Of a stretch of 64,000 nucleotides of DNA, positions 33,650 to 43,960 are shown one piece after another. The first letter of the stretch is position 1; each line of letters begins with the position of its first letter. This stretch comes from Prorocentrum cordatum. Lineage: Eukaryota > Sar > Dinophyceae > Prorocentrales > Prorocentraceae. The notes below the pieces were generated by a model. The model was not told where the DNA came from. It was given only the letters and a program-made list of their open reading frames with translations, and searched no databases. A program made the translations under genes and the position numbers. The stretch covers positions 299,501 to 363,500 of the forward strand of contig CAUYUJ010002113.1 of NCBI GenBank assembly GCA_963575745.1, given 5' to 3'.

Positions 33650-34365
33650 ACGAACCTCACCATCATTGCAATTCCTGGTGGGGGGCTATCTCTGGGATAG
33701 GAGGCAGCCTCAATTTGCTCAACGATATCCTTCGCGCTGATATGAACAATAGAATCCGCATCCTGGACACCTTCCAATCCACAGTTGCGAAAGTTCCCTG
33801 GCTTAACCAATGCTGGCTCAACAGTATCTTGGCTGTCGTTGTCCACAGCCCACAATATATCATCTACATGGGTGCCCAACTTGCGCTTGATTTCACCATC
33901 GTCGATGCTGGAGACCTGGCATGATGTGATTCTCTCTCAATCCATGTGCCTTGAGAGGTTGTCGAACCTTCTGCCGTATATGTCTACCCGCGTCACGGGT
34001 TCCGTAAGAAGGCACGCGGGCGATAAGCGCTCCGCCCTCTGGGACTTCTTCTACATCTTATGGCGGTGGCTTGAGCAGCGCGAGACGGTCGAGTTCTTAT
34101 CCCTGGGATCGCGCAGATGCAATGTCGGCGAATTTCAATAGCGTTCGCTCATGCTCCCCGGGATATTAGCAGCCTTAGGCACTCCAGCTCGCGCGTCGGG
34201 GAATCCGCGCGGAGCCCAAACAACTCCTGTAAACCGCCTCGCGCGACGAATCTGCCCATGTATAGCGGCGCAAGCGGTGGCCCACCTGGTCTGCGAAGGT
34301 GTTCGTTCTGATCGATATCGATCCACTGTGTCGGGACAATGCGATATCCTTTGTCCAGAAAGTTT
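33650..34365 (-). pseudogene. copia reverse transcriptase, broken
   Basis: The fingers region starts GYRIVPTQWIDIDQNEHLRR near 34,350 and continues RFVARGG and ADSPTRELE. The catalytic motif reads THVDDILW at about 33,873-33,850 (the copia YVDD box with His for Tyr), followed by NFRNCG. Between 34,150 and 33,900 the segments KFADIASARSQG, ELDRLALLKPP and GALIARVPSYGTRDAG are separated by stops and at least two frame changes. Family knowledge: this enzyme copies the element's RNA into DNA. Confidence 0.85.
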
Positions 34366-35064
34366 CTGTAGCTCGTCAAACTCCATAAGCGTGTCTGCAT
34401 TGAACTTCTTCTAATTTCAGTTTTCCCCATTCCTGTTGTCTCGCGAAGCATAACCCGCTCCCGACGTTTTCTGATTCTCGATGAAATACCCGGTTTTTGG
34501 CACTCTTCGATTTCTTCTGTGATTGGGTCGTATTGACGGTGCGCTCGTTGAAGAATCCTACAGGTGACTCGCGTGGCTCAACTGCTATGATTGCTGCTAC
34601 GTTCTGCAATAGTTCGACACCTGTACCTGTGGTGCCAGTTCCATGCAACGCCTCGAGCAGCGGACTCGCTGGCTCGGGCCCTGGATCCGGTGCCGAGTCC
34701 GGCGAAACATCTCCCCGTGACCTTTCAGCAGCTGGTGCTGACCCACCCTCCGCGAGTCTTGAAAGCATCACCTCACTACGACCACGTACTCCGTGATGCA
34801 CATCATCCAGCAGAGATCTCTGCAATGGCGCGCGGGTCACTTGGTGGCCGTGGCGCCTGTTGCTCGTCTGGGGAGAATATTACATCACCTGCAACCTCGT
34901 TGTTCAGGCCACCCAGGTGGACAACGGGTTGAGACTCCTCCCCTGCTGCTGCTGAACCGATATCTTCTGGGGTGGCAGTTGCAACATCTCCTCGTTGACC
35001 TTCAGGTTCATTGATCTCCGGCATGTCTCAGCGTTCGCCCACGAAAGACCGTTGCTGACTGTCT

Positions 35065-35105
<41 letters not shown>
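35065..35105 (+). repeat. uninterrupted tract of 41 guanines
   Basis: 41 consecutive G on the plus strand, followed by C and four more G. It lies in the copia element between integrase and reverse transcriptase. The exact length may be an assembly estimate. Confidence 0.85.
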
Positions 35106-35339
35106 CGGGGCGACCCAGTCACCATCGCGGCGTCGAGAAATATATTGGCACGCGAGAGCTTCCGCCGCAGCGCGAGGGCGACGCCTGCCCATTGCGACTC
35201 GAACTGGAAACCCCATCGGCGATGACACGCGCATGAATTCACCAAGCCCGACGATTCGAGAGCCTCTGCTCCGCTCGGCTGCGGCTTCGCCCTCAGTTGG
35301 CGCCTCGCAAAAACATATCACACCACAAAACTGATATGC

Positions 35340-35790
35340 ACCTGCTAGAGGTGCAGTCTTTCAGGGTGCAGCACGTGCTGTCCGACCCAAACATCGCGCG
35401 CAGCAAATGCCTTGCGCGCTGCAGCACGGATCGCTGCTTGACGAGAGAGTTCGTCAGCACGCCTAAATCGTAAACTTCACCGTCGTCGAATTGACACCCT
35501 GGCACGCGGGGTAGTCGTTCGAGAACACATTGAAATTGAGAGAACCCTGCTACTCGAGACATCGCTTTCTTTTTGATGTCGACTTCTGCGGCTGCTTCCG
35601 TTGCCGCAGCATGTCCGACGGCGTTCTCGTCGTGGGCCACTTTATTGAATGCGTTGTTCCGCAGACCACCGTGGCTTTCAGTGCGCCCGATTTGCTCCGG
35701 GGACTCGACTCCTGCGTCGCGGAGGTCATTCCCTTGGCTCTTAAACCTACTGTAGGGCAACACCTCGGTTGTGCAATCCCTGACCCAACA
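35340..35790 (-). pseudogene. copia integrase C-terminal part
   Basis: The minus frame contains QIGRTESHG (the catalytic Glu region of the integrase core), then NNAFNKVAHDENAVG and the family-typical GFSQFQCVLERLPRVPG followed by QFDDGEV. Integrase inserts the DNA copy into the genome. The earlier catalytic Asp residues were not recognised, and the sequence between 38.2 and 35.9 kb is too decayed to assign. Confidence 0.65.
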
Positions 35791-35889
35791 CAACTCGTTT
35801 GGATTTACCAGTCCATGCGCGCATGTGCAGACTGCCGATGAAGTCGTCGAATGGCGATCCTCACTCTGAGAAGCATTTTGAGCCAAGCC

Positions 35890-38275
35890 CTTATCCGAGC
35901 TCCTTCCGATGTCGGCTCTCCGGGAAGCGGTGGCTCCTCCGGGATGTCCTGCTCTGCGCCCCGGCGCAAATCCTGTGGCTCGACAGCGACGTCCGCGTCG
36001 ACTTCGACTGAATCGATCGGCGCGTCTATAATCTCCTCGGCAGCCTCAGCTGGGACAGCGCGCAGGATGTCGAGAGACTTGGGCGAGCTGGGCTCAGGCT
36101 CTGACTCCAGGTAAGAGTTCAGCGCATTCGTGACGAGAACGACTTGAGCAAGCAGCTTCGCGACCCAGCGCATCAGTGTCTGAGCCACTATCCATCGACG
36201 TCTCCTAAGAGCAAATACGGACGCTGTTGATGTCATGGCTAGTGGTTCGAGCGATGATGAAATCAGAACTGCGCTCGAAGATCTCTCCTTCCACACATGC
36301 GTCCCAAATTTAACGAATCACGACATCCCCCGCCGCGTCGTTCGTTCGCGCCGGCGGCCCTCGCAAAGGCGAGGCCGGCGCTGAACGCGCAGGACCTTGC
36401 CCGCGGAGAAGTAGCCCGTGAGCGGCGTCTTGGCATCCTTCAAACACTTCGTGATGATGGAGTCCTTCTTGCCCACGTCAATGGCGGACATCTGATGCTC
36501 ATCATGTCTGAGCGGCGTGCGCTAATTGGCAGTTCCGCCATGATGTGCACGAGGCGGCTGGGTGAGCACACTTATCCTGTCACGCCCCTGCGCGTCGCAC
36601 CACGAGTCCATGAGCGCGCGATCCATGCCGTGCAACGGCTGTCCATACGCGTCGATGCTGATGGCACTCCTTGCTCAAACAATGTCAGATAATCCATATA
36701 CGCGATGAAGTTCTGCTCTCCGTCTGCTCATCTCCAACACTCAAAGGTTCGAAGTCCACGACTGGATTGCCGCTCCAGTCGCCGCTCATCCGCAGGCCCC
36801 TGTCCAGAGATCCTGGGATAGTAGTCGCGCCAGCGGGCGGCGGCGGAGGCGGCGTAGGCGCGGCTGCCCTCGGTGTCTGGGCCGGCGGCGGACTTGAAGG
36901 CTTCCGCGCGCGACGAGATGCTGGCGGCGATGCTGACGGTGGCCTCGGAATCAACGCGTCAATCGCGGGTGGATCGCCCTCCGCCTTGCGGTTCGGAGCC
37001 AGAGTCATCCGCGCCCGCTCGGCGTCGGGTCTACTCTCCTCAGGGCGGCTGAGTCCTGCCGCGGCCAGAGGCTCCTCGTCATCGTCATCAGGAACAAAAA
37101 AATATTCCCCAGTGGATTCGGCATGGGGCCTGGCTCTGTGAACTCAGCGGCTCCTCTGACGACGCGCGCTTACCCAACTGGAATGGGGCCGCCCCGTGCG
37201 CAGATGCGAAAGTATAACTGCAATTCTCGGCCGTTGTATCGCTCCGTGATATCCTGGAAGTCGTCCTCATCAGATGCTCCCCCCCCCCCCTTGCGCGACT
37301 TCCATGCGGTGCGGATGTATCGCCTGGCCATTTTCGCAACGTCATCATCGGCTACTCTGTCATGGACACGGGGATTGAAACTGGTGCGGGGGCGCTTCTC
37401 CTCGCGGCGAGCCCTATCCAATTCTCCTGACTTGGGGCGGCGCTTAGCAACTTGGCGCGTCGCGGCCCCCGGGCCGAGGTGGGGGCCTGCTGCGTCTCTG
37501 GACAACGCCCGAGATCACGCGGATCATCTGGCTCGCGGCGTCCGCGGCCAATTTGGCGGCCCACGCGGGTCTGCGGCAGCAATCGCCATAACGCCCACCG
37601 CGCGCCCTCTCGCCCCGCTGGCGATGGCTGAGGCGGAGCGCACCATGCGCAACGTGAGCGCCCGACAGGAGCTGCTTCAATCCATGAGAGACTGTAACCG
37701 AATGATGGCGACCTGAACGACGCACTAAGACAATCGCAGCAGACTCACCCCTGGAGCAGCGTGAGATGGATTGCCCACCACAGTCTGCGACGTCTGGGAA
37801 GTGGCGGTTCTCTGCAAAGACTTCCAACATATTTAGATGACCTCCGATGTGTCGCGCGCTCTTCGGATCGTCAAACTTACGAGCGCCAGCGATGATCGGC
37901 CCGACGAATGCTCCGAGCTTCGGGCGCGAGGCAATCATGGCATCGAACGACCTTTTCGCCCTTCCCGGACGCGCTCACGTCGCGACTGCCCCCGCGGTGC
38001 TGGCGGGCATGATGCTCGGTGAGCAGCTTGGTGCCCGCCCCGCCGGGGTGACGTTCGAAGATGCCCAACCCCGTGGAGATTGCCGCAATCGCGGGAACTT
38101 CGCTCCACGATGATTCGACGGATGGTGACTCGATGGGAGAATCTGCGCGGCGCCTGCCCAATGCTGAAAACTTATCTCACTCGCCGTCGCTCCGATCCAG
38201 ATTCGACTGCCGCGCCGGTCATGCTGCTATGGGCGCTTTCGTGACAGCGCGAGGAATATGCAAAGGGCGCGCAAC
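35890..38275 (-). other. decayed middle of the copia element
   Basis: Between the protease and integrase pieces. Short coding-like islands occur, for example KDAKTPLTGYFSAGKVL on the minus strand near 36,400-36,455 and IFERHPGGAGTKLL near 38,060. None is long enough to assign. The extra length compared with a standard copia hints at insertions. Confidence 0.4.
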
Positions 38276-38279
38276 GTCA

Positions 38280-38690
38280 GGAAACCGATTGAGATTAGAC
38301 TGATCGAGCCAGATGACACGGAGTCCAGAACGATAACAACGGCGCATCTCCACTTCGCCCTCCTGCCCAGGGTGGCGCAAGGATTGGCGAGGCCCTGAGC
38401 GATCCCGAGCGATGCCTGCGCCGGCGACGACAGCAGGAGCGGCGCGCGGCCTTGATCTTCCAACTGATGGGACTCGAGAGCACTGCAACCAGCACCACGA
38501 CTGCCAACGATGCGATGGGGGAAACGCTTCTTACCCGTCGTGGAACTGCCAGCCTGACCGCCGATACTAAAGTAAGTCTGACGAACGCAGTCGGTCCATT
38601 CAGGGAAATGCCTGGTCTGCTCACACTCATCCCCTGCATTAACAGCCCCAGCTTTGCCGTGGCAAGAAAATGCGCCCTTCATCCAGGACG
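38280..38690 (-). pseudogene. copia aspartic protease region
   Basis: The minus frame reads TYFSIGGQAGSST, then APLLLSSPAQASLG and ATLGRRAKW. This resembles the retropepsin domain of dinoflagellate copia polyproteins, in which PLLLS precedes the linker to integrase. The catalytic D(T/S)G is not visible. The protease cuts the polyprotein. Confidence 0.55.
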
Positions 38691-38872
38691 GCCCACGCAG
38701 CCGCCATCTCTGCAAGCGCCAACCATTCTGCGGTTGTAGATCGCAGACGAATCGGTGGAAACAGAAGGCGACTGTTCCACCGGCGCGACGAGCTCGTTCT
38801 CGGCTGTCTCAGAGACGCAAGCGCGAAGCAATGAAGTCAACTCACTAGTGCTGGTCTCGCCCGTGTCCTGAC

Positions 38873-39680
38873 ATATCGACATTGGCGAGCATCTTCATGG
38901 CGACCTCCAGCTTCTCCGCGCCGATGCGACGGTCACTCTTGACGATCTTCCCGATTGCCTTAGCCTGGAGGCCGGTGGCGCTCCCGACCTTGTTCGCCAT
39001 CTCCTTCTTCTCCTGAGCGAGCTCGCGAGGCTGCGCGTCAATTCATGTCAAGCGTTGCAGCGAGGTCGCGAGGCCGCGCGCCCGGCTGATGTAGCGCCTC
39101 GCATTTGTCCTTCCCGGCCTCGTGGCCGCAATCTCTGCAAGCGCGAGCGATGAATAGAACCGGCGCGCCAGCGCCGGAGAAGCTCGTGCAGCCGCGAGCA
39201 AACGGGCGAGGCACTGGCGGCTCTGGAGGCTTCTGCCTGCTCGTCGAACTGCTGGCGCGACGCGCGATGCGACAGTTAGCCGATTGGACAACATGTTCAT
39301 CGAACCGCGCTGAGAGAAGTTTCACCTCCTTGCTCGGCTTCTTGATGCCGCGGGCCCCGAAACGTAACCTGGCGCATCTTTGAACGTTCTGCCGCGCGTG
39401 AGACCTTCATGCTGACCAGCGATAAAAGTCGCGTCATGACCAAGATCAGCAAGCAGCTCTTGAATGAACGTCGTCTCGAGCTCTGCATCCGACACGCTGT
39501 TCGTCGAATAGTTCTCGGGGGCATCGGTCGAATCGCTCGGGGCGGCAGCCCTCGAGGCCGACGCGCGAAGAGCCTGCGCGCGCAGCCTCTCCCCAGCCCC
39601 CGACGCGGTCCGGGGGCCGCCCCGAGTCGCAGCCGCGCGCTCGCGCTCGGGGCTGCGAGCCCAAGCGGCTTCGGGCAATG
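38873..39680 (-). pseudogene. copia gag-pol linker segments
   Basis: Successive minus-strand islands include AELETTFIQELLADLGHDAT (about 39,525-39,465), ARACRDCGHEAGKD with a Cys pair (about 39,140) and ELAQEKKEMANKVGSATGLQ (about 39,020). The frame changes between them. The CRDCG piece resembles a zinc-binding segment, but this is tentative. Confidence 0.5.
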
Positions 39681-39879
39681 GGGCGTCCTCGAAGCAACTC
39701 TTGCGCGTTGTTTTTGTTTTGTTTCTCTCTTCTTATTATTCCGACTGCCCCTCCGTCAAGCAACGCCGCCGGCTGCGCCTTTCTCCCTCGCCCAAGCACG
39801 CCCTGCGACATTGCGCCACGCGCGATGAGAAGGAAGAACGGAAAAGGGGTTCTAGCGCGCGGCGTGCTACATATGCCGT

Positions 39880-40950
39880 GATGACGACAAATGGTGGCGG
39901 GCGTCGCGACAGATCCCAGGGCGCGAACTGATCGTCGCCGCCGTCCTCGCGTAACTGGAGCGTTCGCTCACTAGCATGCGCGATCATGGCCATCTTGGGA
40001 TTTCCCTTGTACTCAGGGTCCCCAGACCACTTGCAATTCTCGTTACAGGTCTCACGAATCGATCGTTTCTTGATCTCCTGGAGGCGAGCCCTGCGCTCTT
40101 CTGGGGTCAGCGTTCCCATGCCACTGGCGTTGGACGACGCGGCCTGCCAGCGGTGACATTTTACTTTGCCTCTGCTCTTGCCTCTTCCTTCGGCGCGAAG
40201 ATTCAGCCAGATCGTCTCGATGTGACTGGGTCATCTCGGAAACTCCTTCTTCAGTGTAGCAGTGTTTGACCATTTCCTCCATTACTTCGGCGTCAAGTTC
40301 ATTTCCGCACGGTGCGGATGTCCAGTAAACGCGAGGGTCGCCGTCGCCCAAGGTCTGGTCCTCTGTCCCGTCCCAGCGGCACTCGTGTGTGTGTGGCCGG
40401 ACGCGTAATTACCGTAGGGACTCAGCTCCTCGGGGTAATGCTCCTCCTGCTCGTGCCAGCTGTCGTCGGCAGCGTCGTATGCCTGTGGCGGCGAGCCCCG
40501 GCACAAGCATGTCGTCACTCATCATGAGGTCCGGGTCGGATTTAGAAACATGCTTCCACCAGCGTTTCTGCGTGATCTGTACGAGCCCATCAACTCACCG
40601 TTCTGTCGAGACATTGGCCCGTCGGGTATCTGTCCTGCTTGGAAGCGGATCTTGTCTTCCTGGGCATACGTGGGGAAGAGCGCGGTGCGGATCGTCTGTA
40701 TCAGTATTTCGGTGCCTGCTTTAATCCGAAGCTTGTCTTTAGCGATATCCACGGCTATATCGAACGCGTCGCCTCTAAAGCCTCGATCACCCTACTGACG
40801 GATGCAGTGACAACGCGTGGCAGTGGCACTCCCGTTTCTGGGTCAGCGGAAGCCAAGGCAGCACTCATGCGCATGTCTGTGCGGAATTCCCGTCCATGGA
40901 AGTTGTTCACAGTACCGTCCAAGATGTGAAACATGCACAATCCGTTGCTG
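39880..40950 (-). pseudogene. copia gag with zinc-knuckle remnant
   Basis: Islands in order are HILDGTVNNFHGREFRTDMR (about 40,925), GFRGDAFDIAVDIAKDKLRI then FPTYAQEDKIRFQAG and the gag signature GPMSRQNGELMGSY (about 40,600), SDDMLVPG (40,510), WHEQEEHYPEELSPYGN (40,440), CRWDGTEDQTLGDGDPRVYW (40,380) and LTPEERRARLQ followed by a degraded CCHC knuckle TCNENCKWSGDPEYK (about 40,030). Gag packages the element's RNA. A GTGTG microsatellite at 40,385-40,395 marks one frame change, and further frame changes occur near 40,790 and 40,170. Confidence 0.75.
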
Positions 40951-41139
40951 CTCTGGTCAACGCATCAGCATTTGGTCGATAACGAATAAAAGACTGTGCC
41001 ATGGCGCAAGCGATTCGCAAGACAGTCGACCGTCCCATTTAAGGGTCACTGCGCAAGCAAGTACACTTGATCGTGACGAGCTCTCTCTGAAGAGAGACGA
41101 GTCCTGCGCAGTGGTGCGGTCGCCGAAGACCGTATAGCA

Positions 41140-41244
41140 GGGCTGCCAGTGTAATGTATGATGTTTGTTGTGCCTTGGCACAAAAAAACCTTCGAGGGTC
41201 AAACGCCAGCGCGCGGCGCACGTACGTGTCATGCACACACACAC
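41140..41244 (-). repeat. 5' LTR-like repeat of the copia element
   Basis: Direct-repeat partner of 32,850-32,960. It lies 190 bp upstream (minus strand) of the first recognisable gag residues. Confidence 0.6.
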
Positions 41245-41612
41245 CGTATCACGCATGCTGTTGCCATCGTAGTTAAGGACCACATCCCACACATAACTTC
41301 GAAAACCAGACACGCTGACAAACTGTCGACCGACAGTCGCCTCCCAGGGCCCGACACGCGAAAACCCTCCACTTTCGGTATCTTACTGGTGTTCGGAACT
41401 CTTTCTGGTGACCACAGCTAAAGTAGGTCGGAACATCATAACGCAGGGGGGCGTCTCATCTGGGCCTGGAGTCTCCCCGAAACGACCACCCAGAACTCGC
41501 GCACGAGATCGACTACAGAATTGATGCTCCCACAGTGGATTCGTTTGCCGAACCTACAACACAACACATACGTACAATATTCGTAGATCGATGGAAGTGT
41601 GACGCACTTGTC

Positions 41613-41808
41613 TCGGGTCGGGCGAAAGGGGGGGATAGCAAAGGGGGGGTTTGAGAATCAGCTCACGTAGCTGATTTTCCCGGCGCCTCCCGGCGCCGGG
41701 AGGCGGCCATGTATCGAGGAATTGGCCCCTCGGTGAGGCCGAAACCAGCTGCATGCAGCAAATTTCGTAACCCCCCCTTTCCCAATCCCCCCCTTTCGCC
41801 CGACCCGA
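41613..41808. mobile_element. short inverted-repeat element B, intact copy
   Basis: 196 bp. The 40-bp ends (41,613-41,652 and 41,769-41,808) are inverted repeats reading TCGGGTCGGGCGAAAGGGGG, differing only around an ATAGC/ATTGGG patch. The perfect 5-bp target duplication TTGTC lies at 41,608-41,612 and 41,809-41,813. The interior holds two GC-rich hairpin words (AGCTCACGTAGCT and GGCGCCTCCCGGCGCC). No ORF. Confidence 0.9.
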
Positions 41809-41974
41809 TTGTCGCGACGACAATTCCAAATCTGGGATTCATCAACTCTGTACTCCACCTCCTGCTCGAAGACCGGCGGGAGGGGTGCCCCGCCCCCGCT
41901 CTCTCAGACAGCCGCCCCTCTTTGCCCCCCCTCCGACCCAAGCCCACCAAACTACAACCAGGACCCCTTCATTG

Positions 41975-42137
41975 TGAAGGGGCCCTGGGACACACACATA
42001 AATACACACAGATAAAAAGATCCCCCATATTTTCATATATTTTCTGGGTTTTTGTCTTCCCCACCACTTCCCACATTTTCCCATATTTTCTGGGGGGTCG
42101 ACGATTAATTGTGTCTGTGTGTTTTTTCTCCTCCTGA
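41975..42137 (+). mobile_element. short element A, complete copy
   Basis: 163 bp from TGAAGGGGCC to CTCCTCCTGA with the perfect 5-bp target duplication CATTG at 41,970-41,974 and 42,138-42,142. It is inserted at the edge of family H repeat sequence. The interior has two CATATTTTCTGGG units. Confidence 0.88.
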
Positions 42138-42145
42138 CATTGGCC

Positions 42146-42370
42146 CACCCAGGCTGAGGGGGAAAGTCAGGGGTCCGTCTCGGGGGGGACGCGTCGAGCT
42201 GGAATCGGCAAAACATCGCCGCTGGATCGGCGACACGGCCCCGACACCAAGTCCGCACGCTCCTGAGCAAGATGAGCCAATTGTCAAGCCCCCCTCTGCG
42301 ATCAATGGGCGATTGGGGGTCCATGCGTCGCCACTCTGAGCCCAATTCCCCCCTGACGTTGCCCCTGACT
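42146..42370 (+). repeat. dispersed repeat family H, copy 2
   Basis: Gapped match to 12,310-12,515 over about 220 bp. Confidence 0.55.
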
Positions 42371-42495
42371 GCTGGGGCCCAGCCTGGCACGCGTTCGGAT
42401 CCGCGCCCCGCCGTGGCGGCGCAATTCCCCAGAGAGCTGCGACGTCGACGGCGGCGAGGACGGGACCGCAGCCCTTCTGCGCGCCACCCCGACGC

Positions 42496-42540
42496 CTGTC
42501 CCCGTCCTCGTCGACCATGCGGATGTACTCCTCGCGCGCA
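42496..42540 (-). CDS. possible EF-hand exon (first half of loop)
   Basis: The minus frame reads AAREEYIRMVDEDGD, the end of an E helix and loop positions 1-5 of an EF-hand, then the bases AG and a GC donor at 42,495-42,494. Joined in phase 2 to the exon at 32,834 it gives the loop DEDGDRRVNFAEF, with Asp at 1, 3 and 5, Val at 8 and Glu at 12. Position 6 would be Arg rather than the usual Gly. The 5' limit of this exon is unknown and the upstream frame is not recognisable. A chance match in GC-rich DNA cannot be excluded. Confidence 0.35.
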
Positions 42541-43290
42541 GCGTGACCGCCGGGCCGCCACCACGTCGCGGGGGCCACTTGGGCCGCCCGCCGGCCCCCT
42601 GGACGGTCTCTCCTGCGTGGTGATCCGGGGGCGGCTACACCAGATTATGCCCGATTGCGCCAGAGTAGGCCTGGCTGTGCAGAGCCAGAACGGATCAAGC
42701 CAAGCCAGGTCCTCTACATCATGCAGCCTACCAAGGCTTACAGCCTACGGCGTGGGCTTCTTGCCCATTCACCTTCGGCCCGTAGGTGCGGCGGGTGAGC
42801 GCACGAACGACGGCGACGGTAACCTCGGAGGGCGTCCGGAGGCCCACCAAGAGCCCCAAACCACAACATACCCAGATCCGTGTGCTTCCCCAACTCCAGC
42901 ATTTCTATGTGGAAGTCCTGGCCAGCACCTGGCAGAGACGGGGAGGATATCCTCTGGCGGCGGCGGTCGGCCTCTCATCCCCAGAGCCATGCCCCTCGGG
43001 GCTCTCGTGAAGGTCATCCCCCGAGCAGCAGGTGAACGAACATAGCCCACAAACATGGCACACCTACTACCAACTCGCGTGTGGGCAGTTGAAATCCAGC
43101 CCCCTTCTTCTCCCATGTCTCCCCTCCTCCCCCTCCCTGCCCCCGCCCGACTCCGACTCTCTGTATATCGATGTCTGCGCTTGTGTCTGCCCCGCCCCTG
43201 TGCCCCATGCGCTGCACGCGCGACCCGCCGCCAGCTCGACCCGCCTGGTGGACCCAGCTCGCCACTGAGCAAAGAGTGCCCGTGTCTCTG
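42541..43290. other. no gene seen
   Basis: A 257-codon plus-strand ORF spans 42,272-43,045 but crosses family H repeat sequence and shows no domain, so it is not called. Confidence 0.45.
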
Positions 43291-43960
43291 TGTGTCTGTC
43301 TGCCTCTGCCTGCCTGCCTGTCTGTAAGCCTATCTGCCAGTCAGTCAGTCTGTCTGCCTGTCTGCTGTTTGCCTGTCGACACCGCCTGATCCCAGGGCTT
43401 CGCCCTCTCCCAGCCGCGTGAGGCCCCGCCTTCTTCCGCCCTTTCTCTGCTAACTAAAGCTGTGCGCGTCCCGCTTAGCTTTCAGCGGAAGAGGTTCGCT
43501 CTCGCCCCGCAGATCAAAAAGTCTCTCTGTCTGTCTCTGTCTGTCTGTTAGTCTGTCTGCCTCTCTCTCTCTCTCTCTCGCTTTCTCTCCTGCACCTCCA
43601 GTCAGCATATCCCCCCGCCTTCCCCACTTTCTCCTCCGCCTCCTCCCCTTATCCCGCTCGTGCTTCTCCTCTTCCTCTTCCTCCTCCCGCTCATCCACCT
43701 CCCACTCTCCCCGGCCAGCCTTCTTCTCCTCACCCTCCACCTCCTCATCCTCCTCCGCCTCCTCCTCCTCATCCTCCCCCTCCTCCCCCTCCTCCCCCTC
43801 CTTTTTCTTCTCTTCCTCCTCCTCCTCCTCCTCCTCCTCCCCCGCCTTTTCATGCTTCTCGTCCCCCTCCTCCTCCCCCTGCTCCTCCTCCTCTTCCTCC
43901 TCCGCCTTTCCCCTGCTATCCTTCTCCGCATTGTTTTCCTCCGGTTCCTCCTCCTGCAAG
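43291..43960. repeat. CTGT repeats and pyrimidine block
   Basis: 43,291-43,375 and 43,518-43,555 are (CTGT/CTGC)n, 43,560-43,580 is (CT)n, and 43,615-43,960 is TCC/TTC-rich. The minus-strand poly-Glu ORF here is a repeat artefact or at best a low-complexity protein. Confidence 0.8.

Larger units (their letters stand above)
32850..41244 (-). mobile_element. degenerate Ty1/copia-type LTR retrotransposon
   Basis: On the minus strand, pieces of a full copia polyprotein appear in canonical order: gag (40.95-39.9 kb), protease (38.7-38.3), integrase (35.8-35.3), reverse transcriptase (34.4-33.65) and RNase H (33.6-33.1). They lie between two similar repeats of about 110 bp. Stops and frame changes break every domain, so it is non-functional as read. 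Length is about 8.4 kb, longer than the 5-6 kb usual for copia. The element lies just upstream of the EF-hand exon at 32,834, in the same orientation. Confidence 0.85.

Noticed and set aside
42272-43045. 257-codon plus-strand ORF
   Set aside because: Crosses family H repeat sequence, has no recognisable domain, and overlaps other open frames as expected in GC-rich DNA.
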